A DNA stretch of 64,000 nucleotides from Paenibacillus endophyticus (GCF_014192395.1 NZ_JACHXW010000005.1:186001-250000); one strand, 5' to 3'. Numbered from the stretch's first letter, positions 45,809 to 55,364 are shown. The notes: generated from the sequence alone by a model not told the origin. Made by a program: numbers and translations.

Positions 45809-47017
45809 TCACGAGCTCGTCTGCTCTTTGTCCGGTTTAATCGCAAACAGCGCCAATCCGGTACATAGCAACGCTAATCCGGTAAACAGATAAAACATAA
45901 TCTCCTTATTTCCTAACAACAAGGAAGCTAATAAGGGACCAGCGGCTACCCCAATAAACCTAGCGCTGCTGTAAAGCGAGGTGATGGTCCCTCTCTGCTT
46001 CTTCTCGATTCCCTCCGTTATTAGGGCATCGAGGCTAGGCAAAAACAGACCAATGCCAGCGCCGCTTGCAAACATGAATAGTACAAGAAAAAATAAACCC
46101 TGCTTGTTGATTAATCCGCAAAGGAGCATCATAATCGCCAATAATGCCGTTCCGATCACAATTAACCATTTCATCTTGTTTTTGTTTTCACCGACATATT
46201 TTCCTGTTATAAATGAAGCCAGGCAAATTGCGCTTAAAGGAATGGCAAGCAGCAGCCCCTTGATTATCCCTTCAATATGGTAGCTTTCCTCGATAACCGA
46301 TGACAAATTGTACAAGAACCCGAACATGATCAACATTCCGATGCAGCCAATAGCAAATATCGCATATAGCCAGTGGCCGTTCTCACCAAAGACTGCTTTG
46401 ATGGATTTCCAGAACGTTTTTAGCCCAACCGCTTCGCTCCTCTTTTTATTCGGAACCTTCACCAGAAAAAGGACTGCGACGATCGCGATGATGGAGAGAA
46501 TCGGTATAATCGCCAGCGGCAAAAACCAAACGATGAGCGCAAGCGCTGCTCCTAATACAGGACTGAGCACTTTACCGAAAGTATTGGAGGTTTCAATCAT
46601 CCCAAGTCCGCTGCTGACTTCCTCCTCTTTGTCAAACATATCGCCTACTAACGGAATGACGATAGGGAAAGCGCCAGCTGCCCCTATTCCTTGAATGAAC
46701 CTGCCTGCCAATATCACTGCGTACACATGTGAATCCATCAACCATGCAGCCAAACCCGCTATCAAGCCGCCTAAAGCCGCAATCGACAATCCGATTATTA
46801 TAATTATTTTCCTGCCGTACCGATCTGACAAATAACCTGCAATTGGAATAAACACAATCGATATCGCCGCATACACAGTAATGATAAGGCTTGACTGAAC
46901 GGCAGAGATATGAAGCTTCTTCTGCAATAAAGGAAGCACCGGTATCAACATGGAGTTTGCGAGCGTCATAATTAACGGAATCGATGCTAAGGCTGCTAAA
47001 TCCCACCTTTTTTTCAC
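45809..47017 (-). CDS. MFS efflux transporter
   Basis: A 402-residue major facilitator with 12 predicted membrane segments. Motif A is GYLSDRYGRKIIIIIG after segment 2, and the DHA1-type pattern GRFIQGIGAAGAFPIVIPL marks segment 4-5, pointing to a drug/proton antiporter. GTG start at 47017 with AGAAGGGAG upstream. Substrate unknown. Confidence 0.88.
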   Translation of the reverse strand: MKKRWDLAALASIPLIMTLANSMLIPVLPLLQKKLHISAVQSSLIITVYAAISIVFIPIAGYLSDRYGRKIIIIIGLSIAALGGLIAGLAAWLMDSHVYAVILAGRFIQGIGAAGAFPIVIPLVGDMFDKEEEVSSGLGMIETSNTFGKVLSPVLGAALALIVWFLPLAIIPILSIIAIVAVLFLVKVPNKKRSEAVGLKTFWKSIKAVFGENGHWLYAIFAIGCIGMLIMFGFLYNLSSVIEESYHIEGIIKGLLLAIPLSAICLASFITGKYVGENKNKMKWLIVIGTALLAIMMLLCGLINKQGLFFLVLFMFASGAGIGLFLPSLDALITEGIEKKQRGTITSLYSSARFIGVAAGPLLASLLLGNKEIMFYLFTGLALLCTGLALFAIKPDKEQTSS

Positions 47018-47060
47018 AATTGCGCTCCCTTCTTATTGTCGATGCACGATCACTTAAGCA

Positions 47061-48590
47061 TCAGCTTCGCAGCACAATTAACGGTTCTTCCGCAGGACCT
47101 TCAATCACGTCGCCGCTTACCGAAAATCTTGAACCATGGCAGGGGCAATCCCATGTTCGGTCTCCATTATTCCACTCCACTTCGCAGCCCATATGCGTGC
47201 ACGTTGTATCTACAAGATATAGCTTGCCTTCACTGTCCTTGTAGGCTCCCGCCCGTTTGCCGTGCAGCCTCACCACGCTGCCCTCATCCAGTGCAAGGTC
47301 CTCTGGGCGCTTATTGACCATTTCAAGCTTTCCGGCAATCAGATGCTTCGCTACATCTAAATTATCCACAATCAGATTTTTGATCGTACCCGCAGACTTG
47401 GAGCGTGAGGGGGTATATAAACCTTCGTAGTCATTTTCTTTATTTAGAATCAAATCTCGAATAAGCAAAGCCGCAGCCGTTCCGTTCGTCATGCCCCATT
47501 TTCGATAGCCGGTGGCGATGTAAACATTAGGAGAGGCGGCCGTGATACGTCCTATAAACGGTAATTGATCTCCTGTTGCCAAATCCTGTGCCGACCATCG
47601 ATATACGACTTCTTGGATTTGAAAATTGTTCTCGGCATATCGCTTTAATTCCTCATAATGATTAATCGTACATACTCCTTGCCCGGTTTTGTGGCTCTGC
47701 CCGCCAAGCAAAAGCAGCTTGCCATGCTCTATTGATTCTGCGCTTCGCATCGAGCGTTTCGGGTCGCCTGCACTAAGATACATGCCTTCAGCCACATGAT
47801 CCGCTACACGTAGGCCAAGCACATAGGAACGGTCTGCATGCATTCTGGCGAAATAAAATCCCAGTCCGTCATAGAACGGGAAATGGGTACAAGACACGAT
47901 ATGCTTGCATTTGATGCGGTAGCCTTGGCTTGTTATGACTTCCGGCTCTGACCCTTTTTCAACGTCCACCGCTGTCGTGTTCTCGTACACAATACCGCCC
48001 TGCTCCGCAAACTTATCCACTAGGGAAGATAAATATTGCAAAGGATGAAATTGCGCTTGCTCATGCATGATCACTGCTGCTTTAGCTGGTATTTGTAATG
48101 GAATGCTCTCAACATACTTTCCGGATATACCTAACCGTGAATAAGCTAACATTTCCATTTCCAACTTCTTTATGTATGCATCCGATTCTGCGTAAACATA
48201 TGCTTCCTGTGCAGAGAACCCGCAATTTATGTTCGCATTTTCAATCGTTCGCTTTATGAATTGCAGCGCTTCGGCATTTGCTCTGTAATATAATTGAGCT
48301 TTTTCCAAGCCTTCTTGCCCTATAAGCTCATCATAGATAAGATCATGCTGCGCCGTTATTTTGGCTGTCGTATGAGCCGTCGTGCCGCCAAGCAGTTTGC
48401 CCGCTTCGACGAGCACGACTTTGAATCCTTCCTGAATGAGCAAATATGCCGTTGTAATGCCGGAGATGCCTCCGCCTACAACCGTAATATCCGTTTCGAT
48501 ATTTTGATCAAGTGCAGGAAAGATGGATAGCTTTTCCGTGGAATCCATCCAAAGGGACTGTGGAAATTTGGGGATTTGATTTGAAGTCAT
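47061..48590 (-). CDS. FAD-dependent oxidoreductase with C-terminal Rieske domain
   Basis: A 509-residue two-domain enzyme. The N-terminal DAO fold has DITVVGGGISGITTAYLL and GGTTAHTTAKITAQHD (about 30-80), typical of the YhfW-type Rieske oxidoreductases. The C-terminal 2Fe-2S domain has CTHMGC and CPCHGSRF. ATG at 48590 with GGAGACTAG upstream. The partner and substrate are unknown. Confidence 0.9.
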   Translation of the reverse strand: MTSNQIPKFPQSLWMDSTEKLSIFPALDQNIETDITVVGGGISGITTAYLLIQEGFKVVLVEAGKLLGGTTAHTTAKITAQHDLIYDELIGQEGLEKAQLYYRANAEALQFIKRTIENANINCGFSAQEAYVYAESDAYIKKLEMEMLAYSRLGISGKYVESIPLQIPAKAAVIMHEQAQFHPLQYLSSLVDKFAEQGGIVYENTTAVDVEKGSEPEVITSQGYRIKCKHIVSCTHFPFYDGLGFYFARMHADRSYVLGLRVADHVAEGMYLSAGDPKRSMRSAESIEHGKLLLLGGQSHKTGQGVCTINHYEELKRYAENNFQIQEVVYRWSAQDLATGDQLPFIGRITAASPNVYIATGYRKWGMTNGTAAALLIRDLILNKENDYEGLYTPSRSKSAGTIKNLIVDNLDVAKHLIAGKLEMVNKRPEDLALDEGSVVRLHGKRAGAYKDSEGKLYLVDTTCTHMGCEVEWNNGDRTWDCPCHGSRFSVSGDVIEGPAEEPLIVLRS

Positions 48591-48750
48591 TATGCTAGTC
48601 TCCTTCAATAATAATGTTCTTAATGTGCACGAATATGATTTTTTCATACTCAGTCCGCCAAGTCAGGTTAAAAGAAGGGATACAACGAGAATAAGCGCTT
48701 GTCAATTGGACATTTTAAAAAGGAATTGATAATGATGGAGGCGGTTTACG

Positions 48751-49596
48751 TTGGAGAGTACGTTTGAGCATTCCTTTATTCCGATGACAAGCTTTGCAAG
48801 CGGTGAAGGACTTGCTTATCGGCCGGATATTTATTGTTTGCCTATCCAAATTGTAAACATTTGTTTTATCGGGGACCCCAATGACCAGCAAGGAAAATGG
48901 GTGCTCGTGGATGCAGGCATGCCTAGTTCCGCCAAAAAAATCATAAAAGCAGCGGAGGATCGGTTTGCAAACCCTCCTCATGCTATTATTTTGACTCATG
49001 GCCATTTCGATCATGTTGGCGCCATTATTGAATTGATCGAGCATTGGAGAGTTCCTGTCTATGCGCATACACTGGAGCTTCCATATCTGACCGGCAAATC
49101 TGACTATCCGCCTGCCGACCCCTCCGTTCATGGAGGCCTTATCGCTGAACTATCCTCTTTATTTCCTCATGACGGCATTAATCTAGATGACCGGGTAAAG
49201 CCTTTGCCGGAGCATGGCGTCGTCCCAGGCATGCCGGATTGGCAGTATATTCATACGCCTGGGCATACGCCGGGACATATCTCGCTGTACCGAGAAGCAG
49301 ACGGCACCTTAATTGCAGGGGATGCATTTGTTACGGTAAAGCAGGAATCGCTTTACAAAGTTTTGACACAGGAGCAGGAGATCAGCGGACCTCCCAAATA
49401 TTTTACGACCGATTGGGTGCAAGCCGAGAAATCCGTCAAGAGGCTCGCAGCGCTCGACCCTTATTTAGCGGTTACGGGGCATGGAGAGCCGATGTTTGGC
49501 GAGCTTCTAAAAGACAATCTGCAGCTGCTTTCCACAAAATTTCAAGAAATAGCAGTACCCGAGCATGGAAGGTATGTACCGGAGAAATCGCATTAA
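48751..49596 (+). CDS. MBL-fold metallo-hydrolase
   Basis: A 281-residue metallo-beta-lactamase-fold hydrolase. The metal motif is LTHGHFDHVGAI (about 88), then HTPGHTPGHISLY with the third His, then GDAF with the bridging Asp, and a C-terminal TGHGEPM. Its layout resembles YflN-like glyoxalase-II-related hydrolases. TTG start at 48751 has GGAGG nine bases upstream. Divergent from the Rieske gene. Confidence 0.88.
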   Translation: MESTFEHSFIPMTSFASGEGLAYRPDIYCLPIQIVNICFIGDPNDQQGKWVLVDAGMPSSAKKIIKAAEDRFANPPHAIILTHGHFDHVGAIIELIEHWRVPVYAHTLELPYLTGKSDYPPADPSVHGGLIAELSSLFPHDGINLDDRVKPLPEHGVVPGMPDWQYIHTPGHTPGHISLYREADGTLIAGDAFVTVKQESLYKVLTQEQEISGPPKYFTTDWVQAEKSVKRLAALDPYLAVTGHGEPMFGELLKDNLQLLSTKFQEIAVPEHGRYVPEKSH

Positions 49597-49658
49597 TAAG
49601 GTGGGGGCTGTCCATAAGGGCAACCCCACATCGGCCAATTCCATAACAGACGCAAAAT

Positions 49659-49702
49659 AACCTTCAACACCACTATAAAAGTGGCGTTGAAGGTTGTTTT
49701 TC
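49659..49702. terminator. Terminator between MBL gene and WGxxGxxG gene
   Basis: AACCTTCAACGCCAC and its complement form a near-perfect stem (AACCTTCAACACCAC pairing with GTGGCGTTGAAGGTT) with TATAAAA between, followed by GTTTTT on the plus strand. Confidence 0.85.
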
Positions 49703-49789
49703 AACACTAACTTAGGTTAAAACGTGGGAGCTGACATCTCCAATCAACTTTTCAGACAGCTCCATGTTTTCCTTTATTTGCGAGATTGA

Positions 49790-50131
49790 TTATGTGCGTT
49801 CGCGACCGCGGTTTCTTAAGCCTGCAAGTCCAATCAATCCCAGCAACCCTAGCCAGCTCCAATTAAAGTCGTTATCGTTATCTACTGCATTGGTTCGATA
49901 ATTGTTGGCGTTCATGTTAGTACGGTTGTCCATATCGAGCGCGCGAGTCGTTCTATCCACACCTCTCTCGATATCGGAACGCAAGCCTGTGTCCGGCACC
50001 GCATTACCCATTCTGTTATTGTTGTTGTAATTCTCCATCGTACCCGACTTTGCATTATCGGCGAAAGCAGGTACTGCAAGCACGAACGTTAAACATGCAA
50101 CTAAACAGAACACTGTCCAAAACTTCCTCAT
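49790..50131 (-). CDS. WGxxGxxG-type small secreted protein
   Basis: A 113-residue protein with a signal peptide (FWTVFCLVACLTFVLAVPAFA), an Asn-rich middle (NYNNNNRMGN, NRTNMNANNYRTN) and a C-terminal sorting-like end FNWSWLGLLGLIGLAGLRNR. That end, W followed by G-L-x-G-L repeats and a basic tail, is the WGxxGxxG family hallmark. Function unknown. AAGGGG precedes the ATG. Confidence 0.78.
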   Translation of the reverse strand: MRKFWTVFCLVACLTFVLAVPAFADNAKSGTMENYNNNNRMGNAVPDTGLRSDIERGVDRTTRALDMDNRTNMNANNYRTNAVDNDNDFNWSWLGLLGLIGLAGLRNRGRERT

Positions 50132-50503
50132 TTGCTCGACCCCTTATTCATTTGATTTTTGGTTCGGGATTATTGTTTCACGGCAGCAGCCTAACTATGC
50201 AAATGTATCGAGACAGCAATACCTGTCAAAACATCATTAATTTACGTACATAATCTCAAAAATAAATGAGTCTTTTCCAATCTAATTCCGTTTGTAAGAT
50301 TCCATTCACGAATGGCAGCATGAAGCAGGATTCTGTTACATTCCGCTAGCTGTACTTGCTCATCGCGTTAAGCCGCTCGTTACGATGGGCGGCTAAATTA
50401 CTCTGAAATCTCAGCAAATAATATGTAGGTATGCGGGGATTTGAACGCATTCAACATTCAGACAAACATTTTTAATGTTAAGTTAAGGTTCGTTTCTTAT
50501 ACT
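50132..50503. other. Intergenic region
   Basis: About 370 bases with no gene supported on either strand. Its right end carries a possible promoter (TATACT at 50498-50503) for the RNA described next. Confidence 0.45.
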
Positions 50504-50509
50504 TAAAGA

Positions 50510-50575
50510 CATCAACCCCACTGTTGATATATAGATCTAGGACACCGGCCCGCATTTATGCGGGTCATTTTTTTA
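50510..50575 (+). ncRNA. Candidate small RNA with two hairpins
   Basis: A hairpin (ATCAAC...GTTGAT, 50511-50528) is followed by a strong terminator: GGCCCGCAT pairs with ATGCGGGTC (50547-50566), then ATTTTTTTATTTT. No open frame precedes this terminator, so a short RNA of about 66 nt starting near 50510 is the simplest reading. The -35 is weak, so expression is not assured. Confidence 0.4.
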
Positions 50576-50718
50576 TTTTAGATAGGAACCTCCTAATCGC
50601 TCGAAACGATTCAAACGATTCAACCCATAAAAACGTTATAGTCGAATATACTTTCAAGAAGTGGCTGCATGCGAAGGAGGCTTTGCGATACAAAGCCTAA
50701 GCTTTAGGAGGCGATTTA

Positions 50719-50877
50719 ATGGAGACATTCGGCAGAGGCTGTCTGTACATTATTCTTGGCGTCATCATCGTGATGTCGCTGGCATTTATTGTTGGAGGCA
50801 CCATAACGATACCCTGGTACATTCTGATTCCCCTTATTATTCTCGCCTTTTGGGCCGCTTCGCGAAAAGGAAAATAG
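50719..50877 (+). CDS. Small two-helix membrane protein (52 aa)
   Basis: METFGRGCLYIILGVIIVMS continues with LAFIVGGTITIPWYILIPLI and a basic tail (SRKGK). Two hydrophobic helices are separated by a short loop. TTTAGGAGGCG is the ribosome site for the ATG at 50719. No family is recognised. A terminator follows directly. Confidence 0.65.
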   Translation: METFGRGCLYIILGVIIVMSLAFIVGGTITIPWYILIPLIILAFWAASRKGK

Positions 50878-50893
50878 CTTGTCTCTATATGGA

Positions 50894-50939
50894 CAATAAG
50901 AAACCGGCAATCGAGCCATCGATTGCCGGTTTCTTATTG
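50894..50939. terminator. Bidirectional terminator
   Basis: CAATAAGAAACCGGCAATCGA pairs perfectly with its complement around GCCA. It ends the small membrane protein gene and faces the glucosaminidase gene from the other side. Confidence 0.88.
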
Positions 50940-50968
50940 CTTCGCGCGAGTGCCTTCCGCATTCCCTT

Positions 50969-51742
50969 TCATTTCAGCAGAATGACTCGCGCAGCAGGAT
51001 CCCAAACGGGCGCAAGGCCAAGTGCTGCTGCCAATGCGCGAACAGGAACATACCCCGTCGCTTCGGATAATAAAGACTCCAATGGGTCTCCGTTCACCGT
51101 TACCTGAGTGCCGGTCCAATCGATTTCGGCTCCCAGCGCTTCGCCTGCTGATCTGGCAGGCACCCAAGTCGATCCACCGAGCAGGTAACCGCTTGAAATA
51201 AATAGGCCATTATAAAGCAAGGTTATCCCTTCTGCCTCTTTAAGCTTCTCCGGCTTCGGAACTTGCTTGGTTCCTGCGGCATCATACTTCTTCAAACTGT
51301 ATTGATTGATGATTGCTTTCAGCTTTGACGGGTACGATGGATCGGTCGCATAGCCGCAGGCGAAGAGCATGTCGGCTTGCCGTTCAGGCGACAATGCCTT
51401 CCGTACCCGTTCATATCGAGGCGTATTCAGCAGCATATCCAGATCCTTGTAGAAATGGTAGACACTCTTGTAGGCCCGGAATGCGGCTCGCGTCGTTTCA
51501 TTGCGTCCGTCAACCACCTCCCAAGTCCCTTTCACCACTGCTTCACCATGCCAATAAGCGTTCGTTTGGCCGCTGCCTACCTTAATGCCGCCTAAATTGA
51601 ACCATTCATGGATGACACCGCCGGTTTCCAGCAAATTTTGCGCCAATCGAACGGATGGGAACATGGGTGAGCCTTCCTGCCGGATTCGGATGACTGTCGG
51701 AGCAAGCGTCTCAAAAAATGCCTTTCTTGTCAGCTGCGCCAT
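50969..51742 (-). CDS. N-acetylglucosaminidase with stalk domain
   Basis: A 257-residue peptidoglycan hydrolase-type protein. The glucosaminidase domain (about 1-140) has PSVRLAQNLLETGGVIH, where the catalytic Glu is expected, then FNLGGIK and AYKSVYHFYKDLDMLL. The C-terminal part (about 180-257: LFISSGYLLGGSTWVPARSA and GYVPVRALAAALGL) is a copper-amine-oxidase-N-like stalk domain. No signal peptide is visible from the ATG at 51742, so secretion is unclear. AAGGGAG precedes it. Confidence 0.82.
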   Translation of the reverse strand: MAQLTRKAFFETLAPTVIRIRQEGSPMFPSVRLAQNLLETGGVIHEWFNLGGIKVGSGQTNAYWHGEAVVKGTWEVVDGRNETTRAAFRAYKSVYHFYKDLDMLLNTPRYERVRKALSPERQADMLFACGYATDPSYPSKLKAIINQYSLKKYDAAGTKQVPKPEKLKEAEGITLLYNGLFISSGYLLGGSTWVPARSAGEALGAEIDWTGTQVTVNGDPLESLLSEATGYVPVRALAAALGLAPVWDPAARVILLK

Positions 51743-51867
51743 TGCTCGGCTCCCTTCTGCCGCTTGCAGCGGCTTTGGATCTTGCCTGTCTTTATCTTTG
51801 TATGCAGAAGACAGGCAAGCTGCAATGGACAATCCGGCATGAAAATCAGGCTCTTAGCATCAAGCCC

Positions 51868-52374
51868 TCAGGCTGTCGCTCCATTCTCTGCTAAATATGC
51901 GGCTGCCTTAAGGTTGCCTTTTTCTATGGCTACACTTAAAGCCGTTGTTCCATCCTCGGCCTGCGCATGGATATCCGCCCCATGCTCAAGCAGCAAACGG
52001 ATAATGGCAGCTCCATCGTCATGGAAGGCAGCCGAATGCAGGCTTGTATGGCCATTGCTATCGGCAATATTCGTCTTAGCGCCGCGGCTGAGCAGCAGCT
52101 CGATTACGGCAAGCTCTCTTTCACCTGCAATTGAAGCGTGCAAAGCGGTATTGGAGGGGATGTAGCTGACTTTGGAATGGGATACCGCATCAAGCTCAGC
52201 GCCGTAATCAAGTAGCAGCTGTACCGCAGCCGCATGCCCGTAATGGGAAGCGAAACCGAGCGGCGTCAGGCCATCGGCGTTTTCCGTATTGGCCCATGTA
52301 GGCTCCAATTTCAGAAGCTCCTGCAATCGTTCCGTATCTCCCTTGCTTGCTGCCGCAAAAACGTCATTAATCAT
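51868..52374 (-). CDS. Ankyrin repeat protein
   Basis: A 168-residue protein made of about four to five ankyrin repeats: GLTPLGFASHYGHAAAVQLLLDYGA, then NTALHASIAGERELAVIELLLSRGA, then GHTSLHSAAFHDDGAAIIRLLLEHGAD, then GTTALSVAIEKGN. Cytoplasmic, presumably a protein-binding scaffold. ATG at 52374 with GGAGG upstream. Confidence 0.9.
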   Translation of the reverse strand: MINDVFAAASKGDTERLQELLKLEPTWANTENADGLTPLGFASHYGHAAAVQLLLDYGAELDAVSHSKVSYIPSNTALHASIAGERELAVIELLLSRGAKTNIADSNGHTSLHSAAFHDDGAAIIRLLLEHGADIHAQAEDGTTALSVAIEKGNLKAAAYLAENGATA

Positions 52375-52492
52375 GAGAAGCAGACCTCCGTCATCTTGAA
52401 TTGAAATAGGATTTCTCAAAGTGAAAGCGAAATCGCTGTATAGTCTTGTTCGCTATCTTCCGATTATTTCCTTTTAACGGATAGCGCATGAT

Positions 52493-52542
52493 CCAAAAAA
52501 GAAAAGCCGATTCGTCTAAGGGACCTCCCTTAATGAATCGGC
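52493..52542 (-). terminator. Terminator of the thiamine-related operon
   Basis: On the minus strand GCCGATTC pairs with GAATCGGC, with an inner TAAGGGA/TCCCTTA stem, then TTTTCTTTTTT. It lies 26 bases after the TatD-type gene. Confidence 0.88.
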
Positions 52543-52567
52543 CATACGGCGTGCTGAGCGTAGGCGG

Positions 52568-53431
52568 CTACTGCTGCAGCCCATAGAACCGGCGCGTATT
52601 CGCAAGCAGAGCCTCAGCCACAGCATGAGGAGGCTGCTGCTTAATGCTTGCGATATGCTTAGCCGCATCAGCCGCCATTGCCGGCTTCGTCTGGCGTCCT
52701 TCATACGGTCCTTCGAACGGCCACGGTCCGTCGGTCTCGACCATCAGCAGTTCGATCGGATACTGTGCCACTAGCTGCCTGATTTCCTCCTCATACGCAA
52801 CGTCAGGCGTGACGGAAACCATATACCCGCTCGCGGCCATCCGGCTTATTACCGCATCGTCGCCCTTGAACCAATGGAAATGTGCTCTGCGAACGCCATA
52901 TTTCTCCAAAATATCGCATGCCTTAGCAGCATCCTCATAGACAGCATGCAGCACGATCGGCAGGTCCAGCTCTGCTGCCAGCTCGGCAAACCTCTCCAGC
53001 AGCTCCACATACGGCTTCTCGTCAAAAGCTCCTTCTCCCGCTTGCTCAGCTTCTAAGCGCGAGTAATACGGAAGCCCGACCTCGCCAATCGCGAACAGCT
53101 CACCGGCTGCGGCGCATGAACGAATCCACCCGATAAGCTCGTCCATTTCCTCCTCTTCAGGCATCGGCTGCTCCGGGTGAAAGCCGTATGCCGGATAGAC
53201 GCGTCCCGCATATTCCCTCGCAAGCTCACGATTCACCTTCGCAGACGCCAGATGCATGGAGACCGCTACGACAGCCTCCACGCCTTCCGCAAAAGCCTGC
53301 TCCAGCAACTCGTTCCGCTCCTCCTCCGCATATAGATCAACATGAATATGAGCGTCTATGCACGCAGCGTATGCCTTTGCACCTGACTCCTCCGGCAGCT
53401 TTACATGGCCATAATCCTTTGACTTTGCCAT
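52568..53431 (-). CDS. TatD-family metal-dependent hydrolase
   Basis: A 287-residue amidohydrolase-fold protein. Metal ligands seen: CIDAHIHVD (HxH), GEVGLPY (Glu), LHAV (His), HFHWF (His) and ETDGPWP (Asp). TatD proteins are 3'-5' nucleases or related hydrolases. It starts one base after the ATPase stop (TAG-A-ATG) and is the last gene of a TPP-riboswitch operon, so it may act on a thiamine precursor rather than DNA; that is inference from position. Confidence 0.83.
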   Translation of the reverse strand: MAKSKDYGHVKLPEESGAKAYAACIDAHIHVDLYAEEERNELLEQAFAEGVEAVVAVSMHLASAKVNRELAREYAGRVYPAYGFHPEQPMPEEEEMDELIGWIRSCAAAGELFAIGEVGLPYYSRLEAEQAGEGAFDEKPYVELLERFAELAAELDLPIVLHAVYEDAAKACDILEKYGVRRAHFHWFKGDDAVISRMAASGYMVSVTPDVAYEEEIRQLVAQYPIELLMVETDGPWPFEGPYEGRQTKPAMAADAAKHIASIKQQPPHAVAEALLANTRRFYGLQQ

Positions 53432-53432
53432 T

Positions 53433-54227
53433 CTAACCACTCCCCTCGGCACTTTCCTGAAGCAGTCTATATATGCGCTGCTTCAGTTCATTGAAGCGCG
53501 GATCGTACCATATCGCTTCATCGCGCGGTCGCTCGAAGGGAACAATGAATTCCTCGAGCACCACAGCAGGAGACGCCGACAGTACGACTATGCGGTCTGA
53601 TAGAAACAATGCCTCCTCGATGCTATGGGTAACAAGCAGCACAGACCTGCGGTTCTCTTCCCAGATTGACATCAGCCACTGCTGCATCTGCAGACGGGTT
53701 AACGCATCCAATGCGCCAAACGGCTCATCCAGCAGCATTAATGGCTGCGGCGCCAGCAAAGCCCGAAGAAAGGACACGCGCTGCTGCATGCCGCCGGACA
53801 AAACATGGGGATAGGCGTTCGCATATTCCTGCAGCCCGATCCGCTCCAGCCATACCTTCGTTTTGGCTTTTGCTTCTTTGCGATCAAGGCCGGATATGAC
53901 GAGCGACAGCGCAATATTGCCCGCAACGGTTTCCCAAGGCAGCAGCGATGCTTGCTGCGGCATATAGGAGATGTGTCCCCGTTCGCCGGTTGTCGCCTTG
54001 CCTCCTAACCAAACCTCGCCCTCTGAGGGGGGCTCCAAGCCGCCAATCACTTGGAATAAGGTTGTTTTCCCACTCCCCGACGGTCCGATTATGGTGACAA
54101 ACTCTCCGTCCGCAACCGAAAACGACAAGCCAGCAAGCACCTCTTTGCTTGCTGCTCCCTTGCCGAAGCTCTTTCGAATCCTCTGTACCTCAAGAGCAGA
54201 CGGAAAGCCTTTTCGTTCCCTTTCCAT
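53433..54227 (-). CDS. thiZ: ABC transporter ATP-binding protein (thiamine precursor type)
   Basis: A 264-residue nucleotide-binding subunit of the nitrate/sulfonate/taurine family. Walker A is GPSGSGKTTLFQVI, the signature LSGGMQQR, and Walker B PLMLLDEPFGALD. The TPP riboswitch and ThiY-like binding protein point to uptake of a pyrimidine thiamine precursor. It starts 2 bases after the permease stop. Confidence 0.87.
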   Translation of the reverse strand: MERERKGFPSALEVQRIRKSFGKGAASKEVLAGLSFSVADGEFVTIIGPSGSGKTTLFQVIGGLEPPSEGEVWLGGKATTGERGHISYMPQQASLLPWETVAGNIALSLVISGLDRKEAKAKTKVWLERIGLQEYANAYPHVLSGGMQQRVSFLRALLAPQPLMLLDEPFGALDALTRLQMQQWLMSIWEENRRSVLLVTHSIEEALFLSDRIVVLSASPAVVLEEFIVPFERPRDEAIWYDPRFNELKQRIYRLLQESAEGSG

Positions 54228-54229
54228 AG

Positions 54230-55003
54230 CTACCTCACCTCTTTCTTCGGACGCCAGCGAATAATAAGCCGCTCTGCCAGCGTGACGAGCCCGAACTGCG
54301 TCAAGCTAAGCGCGACGATAATAAAAACGGCCGCGAATACCCGATCCGGCATGAAGCCTTTGGAGGAAATGAGCATAAAAGCGCCTAGTCCCTTGTTGGT
54401 GCCGAGCCATTCCGCAACTACCGCGCTTAATACGCTGTATGAGGCCGCAATTTTTAATCCCGAAAATAAATGCACGACAGCATGCGGAAGCTCCAGCTTC
54501 CAGAACAACTTCAGCCTGCGTATTCCAATCATCTGCAAGTAATTGCGAAGCTGAGCATCCGTATTCATCAGACCGTCCAGCATCGCTACCGTAATGGGGA
54601 AGAAACAAACCATGGTAACCAGCAGCGCCTTCGGCAGCAGCCCGTAGCCCAGCAGCATCGTTAGAATCGGCGCAATCGCGATGACGGGAATATTTTGCGA
54701 CAAAACCAGCAGCGGATAGACCGCCGTTCGCACACCTGGAATTAAATGCAGCAAAGCGGCGAGCACGAAGCCCACCGCCGATCCTCCCACAAAACCGATG
54801 AGCGTTAGCTGAACGGTCGCCTCCGTATGCTCCATCAGCCTCGGCCATATCCGAATCGCTTCATCAACGATCGATACCGGGGACGGTATCAACCATTGGT
54901 CGAACAGCTCCAACCACGCTGCGGTCTGCCAGCCTGCCAGCAGCACGGTCAAAAGCACGGCTGGCGGCCCTATTTTCGACCATGCGCCCTTCTTATTGCC
55001 CAT
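54230..55003 (-). CDS. thiX: ABC transporter permease (thiamine precursor type)
   Basis: A 257-residue inner-membrane subunit with about six membrane helices. The permease coupling loop is in KLFWKLELPHAVVHLFSGLK (near residue 170). It overlaps the thiamine-binding gene by 11 bases. Family: BPD_transp_1, as in SsuC/ThiX. Confidence 0.87.
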   Translation of the reverse strand: MGNKKGAWSKIGPPAVLLTVLLAGWQTAAWLELFDQWLIPSPVSIVDEAIRIWPRLMEHTEATVQLTLIGFVGGSAVGFVLAALLHLIPGVRTAVYPLLVLSQNIPVIAIAPILTMLLGYGLLPKALLVTMVCFFPITVAMLDGLMNTDAQLRNYLQMIGIRRLKLFWKLELPHAVVHLFSGLKIAASYSVLSAVVAEWLGTNKGLGAFMLISSKGFMPDRVFAAVFIIVALSLTQFGLVTLAERLIIRWRPKKEVR

Positions 55004-55295
55004 CGGGGTATTTCTCCAGCAATCTTCCCATCGAAGCGCCGTTTACTGGATTATAATAAATTTTGACCTGCGAAATGACCGAAGGGCAGCCCATCTCCGC
55101 CATCGCTTCGCTCATCGTCTGCACCACGTTCAGCAAATGGCCGAGCTCGCCTTCCATGGTCGTCTCAAGCGGCGCCACGCGGTACGGCACGCCTGCTGCT
55201 TTAATGATCTCGATTGCCCGGTCTACGTAAGGGATAACACTCTCCCCGCCTGGCGTCGTCGGCAATATTTGAATGCTTACGAGTGCGTTTGCCAT
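54993..55295 (-). CDS. Thiamine-binding protein (MTH1187/YkoF-like)
   Basis: A 100-residue cytosolic ferredoxin-like-fold protein: MANALVSIQILPTTPG, then VPYRVAPLETTMEGELGHLL and QVKIYYNPVNGASM. The fold forms oligomers that bind thiamine or related ligands. It lies 69 bases after the binding-protein gene and overlaps the permease gene. Its presence in the operon supports a thiamine theme. Confidence 0.85.
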   Translation of the reverse strand: MANALVSIQILPTTPGGESVIPYVDRAIEIIKAAGVPYRVAPLETTMEGELGHLLNVVQTMSEAMAEMGCPSVISQVKIYYNPVNGASMGRLLEKYPDGQ

Positions 55296-55364
55296 CTGAA
55301 TTCCTTCTTTCTCTTTATGGTCGTCACCGTTTATATGCGCTGCCTTCCCTGCAAGCTGCCGCCT

